DNA of 64,000 bases from JBELHR01 sp049607205 (GTDB lineage Bacteria; Bacteroidota; Bacteroidia; Flavobacteriales; Flavobacteriaceae). The notes under the pieces are model-generated. The model had not been told where the DNA came from. It made no database searches and saw only the letters and a list, made by a program, of their open reading frames with translations. Location of the stretch: contig JBMYWH010000003.1 of the NCBI GenBank assembly GCA_049607205.1, positions 62,001 to 126,000 of the forward strand, read 5' to 3'. Positions 63,229 to 64,000 of the stretch are shown here, piece after piece (the first letter of the stretch is position 1; every line of letters begins with the position of its first letter). Both the position numbers and the translations under genes were made by a program.

Positions 63229-64000
63229 ATGAAAAACTTAAAACTTTTATTTATCGGTATGCTATTATTGGCTACCGGAAACTTATTTGCACAGCAAACA
63301 GCTTCCGGATCAGTAGTAGAACAATCTTCAGGTATGGGATTACCGGGGGTTGGTATTCTAGTAAAAGGAACTACCAAAGGAGGAGTAACCGACTTTGATG
63401 GAAACTTCACGCTAGATAATGTGAACTCTGGAGATGTATTAATATTCTCCTATATGGGATTCAAAACACAAGAAGTTGCCTTCAATGGATCTAAGCTAGC
63501 TATTGCCTTAGAAGAAGATGCAGCGATGCTAGATGAAGTTATGGTCGTGGGATATGGTACCGCTCGTAAAAAAGACATGACGGGATCCGCTGAACTGATG
63601 ACTGAAAAAAACTTTAACGAAGGACCTTCTTCCAATGCTGCTCAATTAATCCAAGGTAAAGTTGCCGGGGTTAATATTTCCACTGGAAACGGTGCGCCAG
63701 GATCAGGAAACAATATTCGTATTAGAGGTACAGGATCTCTTTCGTTGACATCAAATCCACTTATCGTTGTAGATGGAGTTCCATTGAGTGACGGAGGTGT
63801 TGGAGGTTCTCGTAACACCTTAAACAACATTAACCCAAATGATATTGCTAGCATGACCGTTCTTAAGGACGCCTCTTCTACAGCAATCTATGGATCTCGT
63901 GCTGCCAATGGTGTAATTTTGATTACAACAAAAAAAGGTAAATTAGATCAAGGGATTAAAGTAAGCTTTAATTCAGTAACTGGTGTTTCTACGGTAAACC
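63229..64000 (+). CDS. Second SusC-like TonB-dependent receptor, truncated by the window edge
   Basis: The frame from the ATG at 63229 is open to the end, giving the first 257 residues. It has a signal peptide ending LFAQQ, a CarboxypepD_reg-like domain (GLPGVGILVKGTTKGGVTDFDG, in two parts, SYMGFKTQEV) and a TonB box region with LDEVMVVGYGTARKKDM. The plug is almost identical to that of the SusC at 57394-60321 (IRIRGTGSLSLTSNPLIVVDG, VLKDASSTAIYGSRAANGVI). The two are clearly recent duplicates. Shared operators suggest they are co-regulated. Nothing is known of the rest of the protein or of any susD partner beyond the right edge. Confidence 0.9.
   Translation, partial: MKNLKLLFIGMLLLATGNLFAQQTASGSVVEQSSGMGLPGVGILVKGTTKGGVTDFDGNFTLDNVNSGDVLIFSYMGFKTQEVAFNGSKLAIALEEDAAMLDEVMVVGYGTARKKDMTGSAELMTEKNFNEGPSSNAAQLIQGKVAGVNISTGNGAPGSGNNIRIRGTGSLSLTSNPLIVVDGVPLSDGGVGGSRNTLNNINPNDIASMTVLKDASSTAIYGSRAANGVILITTKKGKLDQGIKVSFNSVTGVSTVN

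Overview
The window looks like a chromosomal segment of a low-GC member of the Bacteroidota, most likely a marine-type flavobacterium (Flavobacteriaceae). Evidence: a SusC/SusD polysaccharide utilisation locus, the gliding/type IX secretion genes gldJ and porV, Bacteroidota-specific families (head-GIN DUF2807, DUF4369, outer-membrane-barrel TonB receptors, a fused CcsBA), starts without clear Shine-Dalgarno sites, and many promoters fitting the Bacteroidota form TTTG-N19-TAnnTTTG. Species is not claimed. No insertion sequence, prophage, CRISPR array or rRNA was seen.

Layout. 1-5.6 kb: tail of RNase Z, a CoA-binding-fold protein, a TonB-linked outer membrane receptor, an enolase and FabH. 5.7-9.9 kb: HtpG, a peroxiredoxin-like protein lacking its catalytic Cys, a VanX-type D-Ala-D-Ala dipeptidase and an S1/P1 nuclease. 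9.9-15.1 kb: a tight operon of a DUF4177 mini-protein, a HAD phosphatase, a 956-residue kinase/M23 peptidase/class III aminotransferase fusion and a DUF819 membrane protein. 15.1-24 kb: envelope genes (DUF4369 lipoprotein, AIM24 family, DUF4442, DUF4870, PadR, PspC, head-GIN, two outer membrane barrels, a CotH-kinase lipoprotein). 24-31.7 kb: a YidE/AspT-type transporter, thioredoxin reductase, a thioredoxin-like protein, tRNA-Pro, tRNA-Thr, uridine kinase, FtsB/DivIC and the two methylmalonyl-CoA mutase subunits. 31.8-43.7 kb: CcsBA cytochrome c assembly, a small membrane protein, a LysM/binding-protein fusion, GuaA, Cdd, PorV, GldJ and MurF. 43.7-64 kb: a BadF-type kinase, then an alpha-glucan (starch/maltodextrin) PUL.

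The PUL reads as a complete route. SusC/SusD plus a SusE-like starch-binding lipoprotein capture and import glucan, two GH13 lipoproteins and a GH31 enzyme cut it, and an SLC45-like MFS carrier imports maltose. A GH65 phosphorylase with beta-phosphoglucomutase splits maltose to glucose and glucose 6-phosphate. A LacI-family regulator sits between the two arms. Near-identical 16-bp palindromes (ACTCRAACGTTTGAGT) lie upstream of the first susC and of a second, very similar susC that runs off the right edge, so both import systems are probably one regulon.

No gene-free stretch exceeds 300 bases apart from 27097-27397, which holds the two tRNA genes. Gaps of 150-265 bases hold the promoters, operators and terminators listed. 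In 7689-7833 only AT-rich repeats of TTAATTAA are visible.
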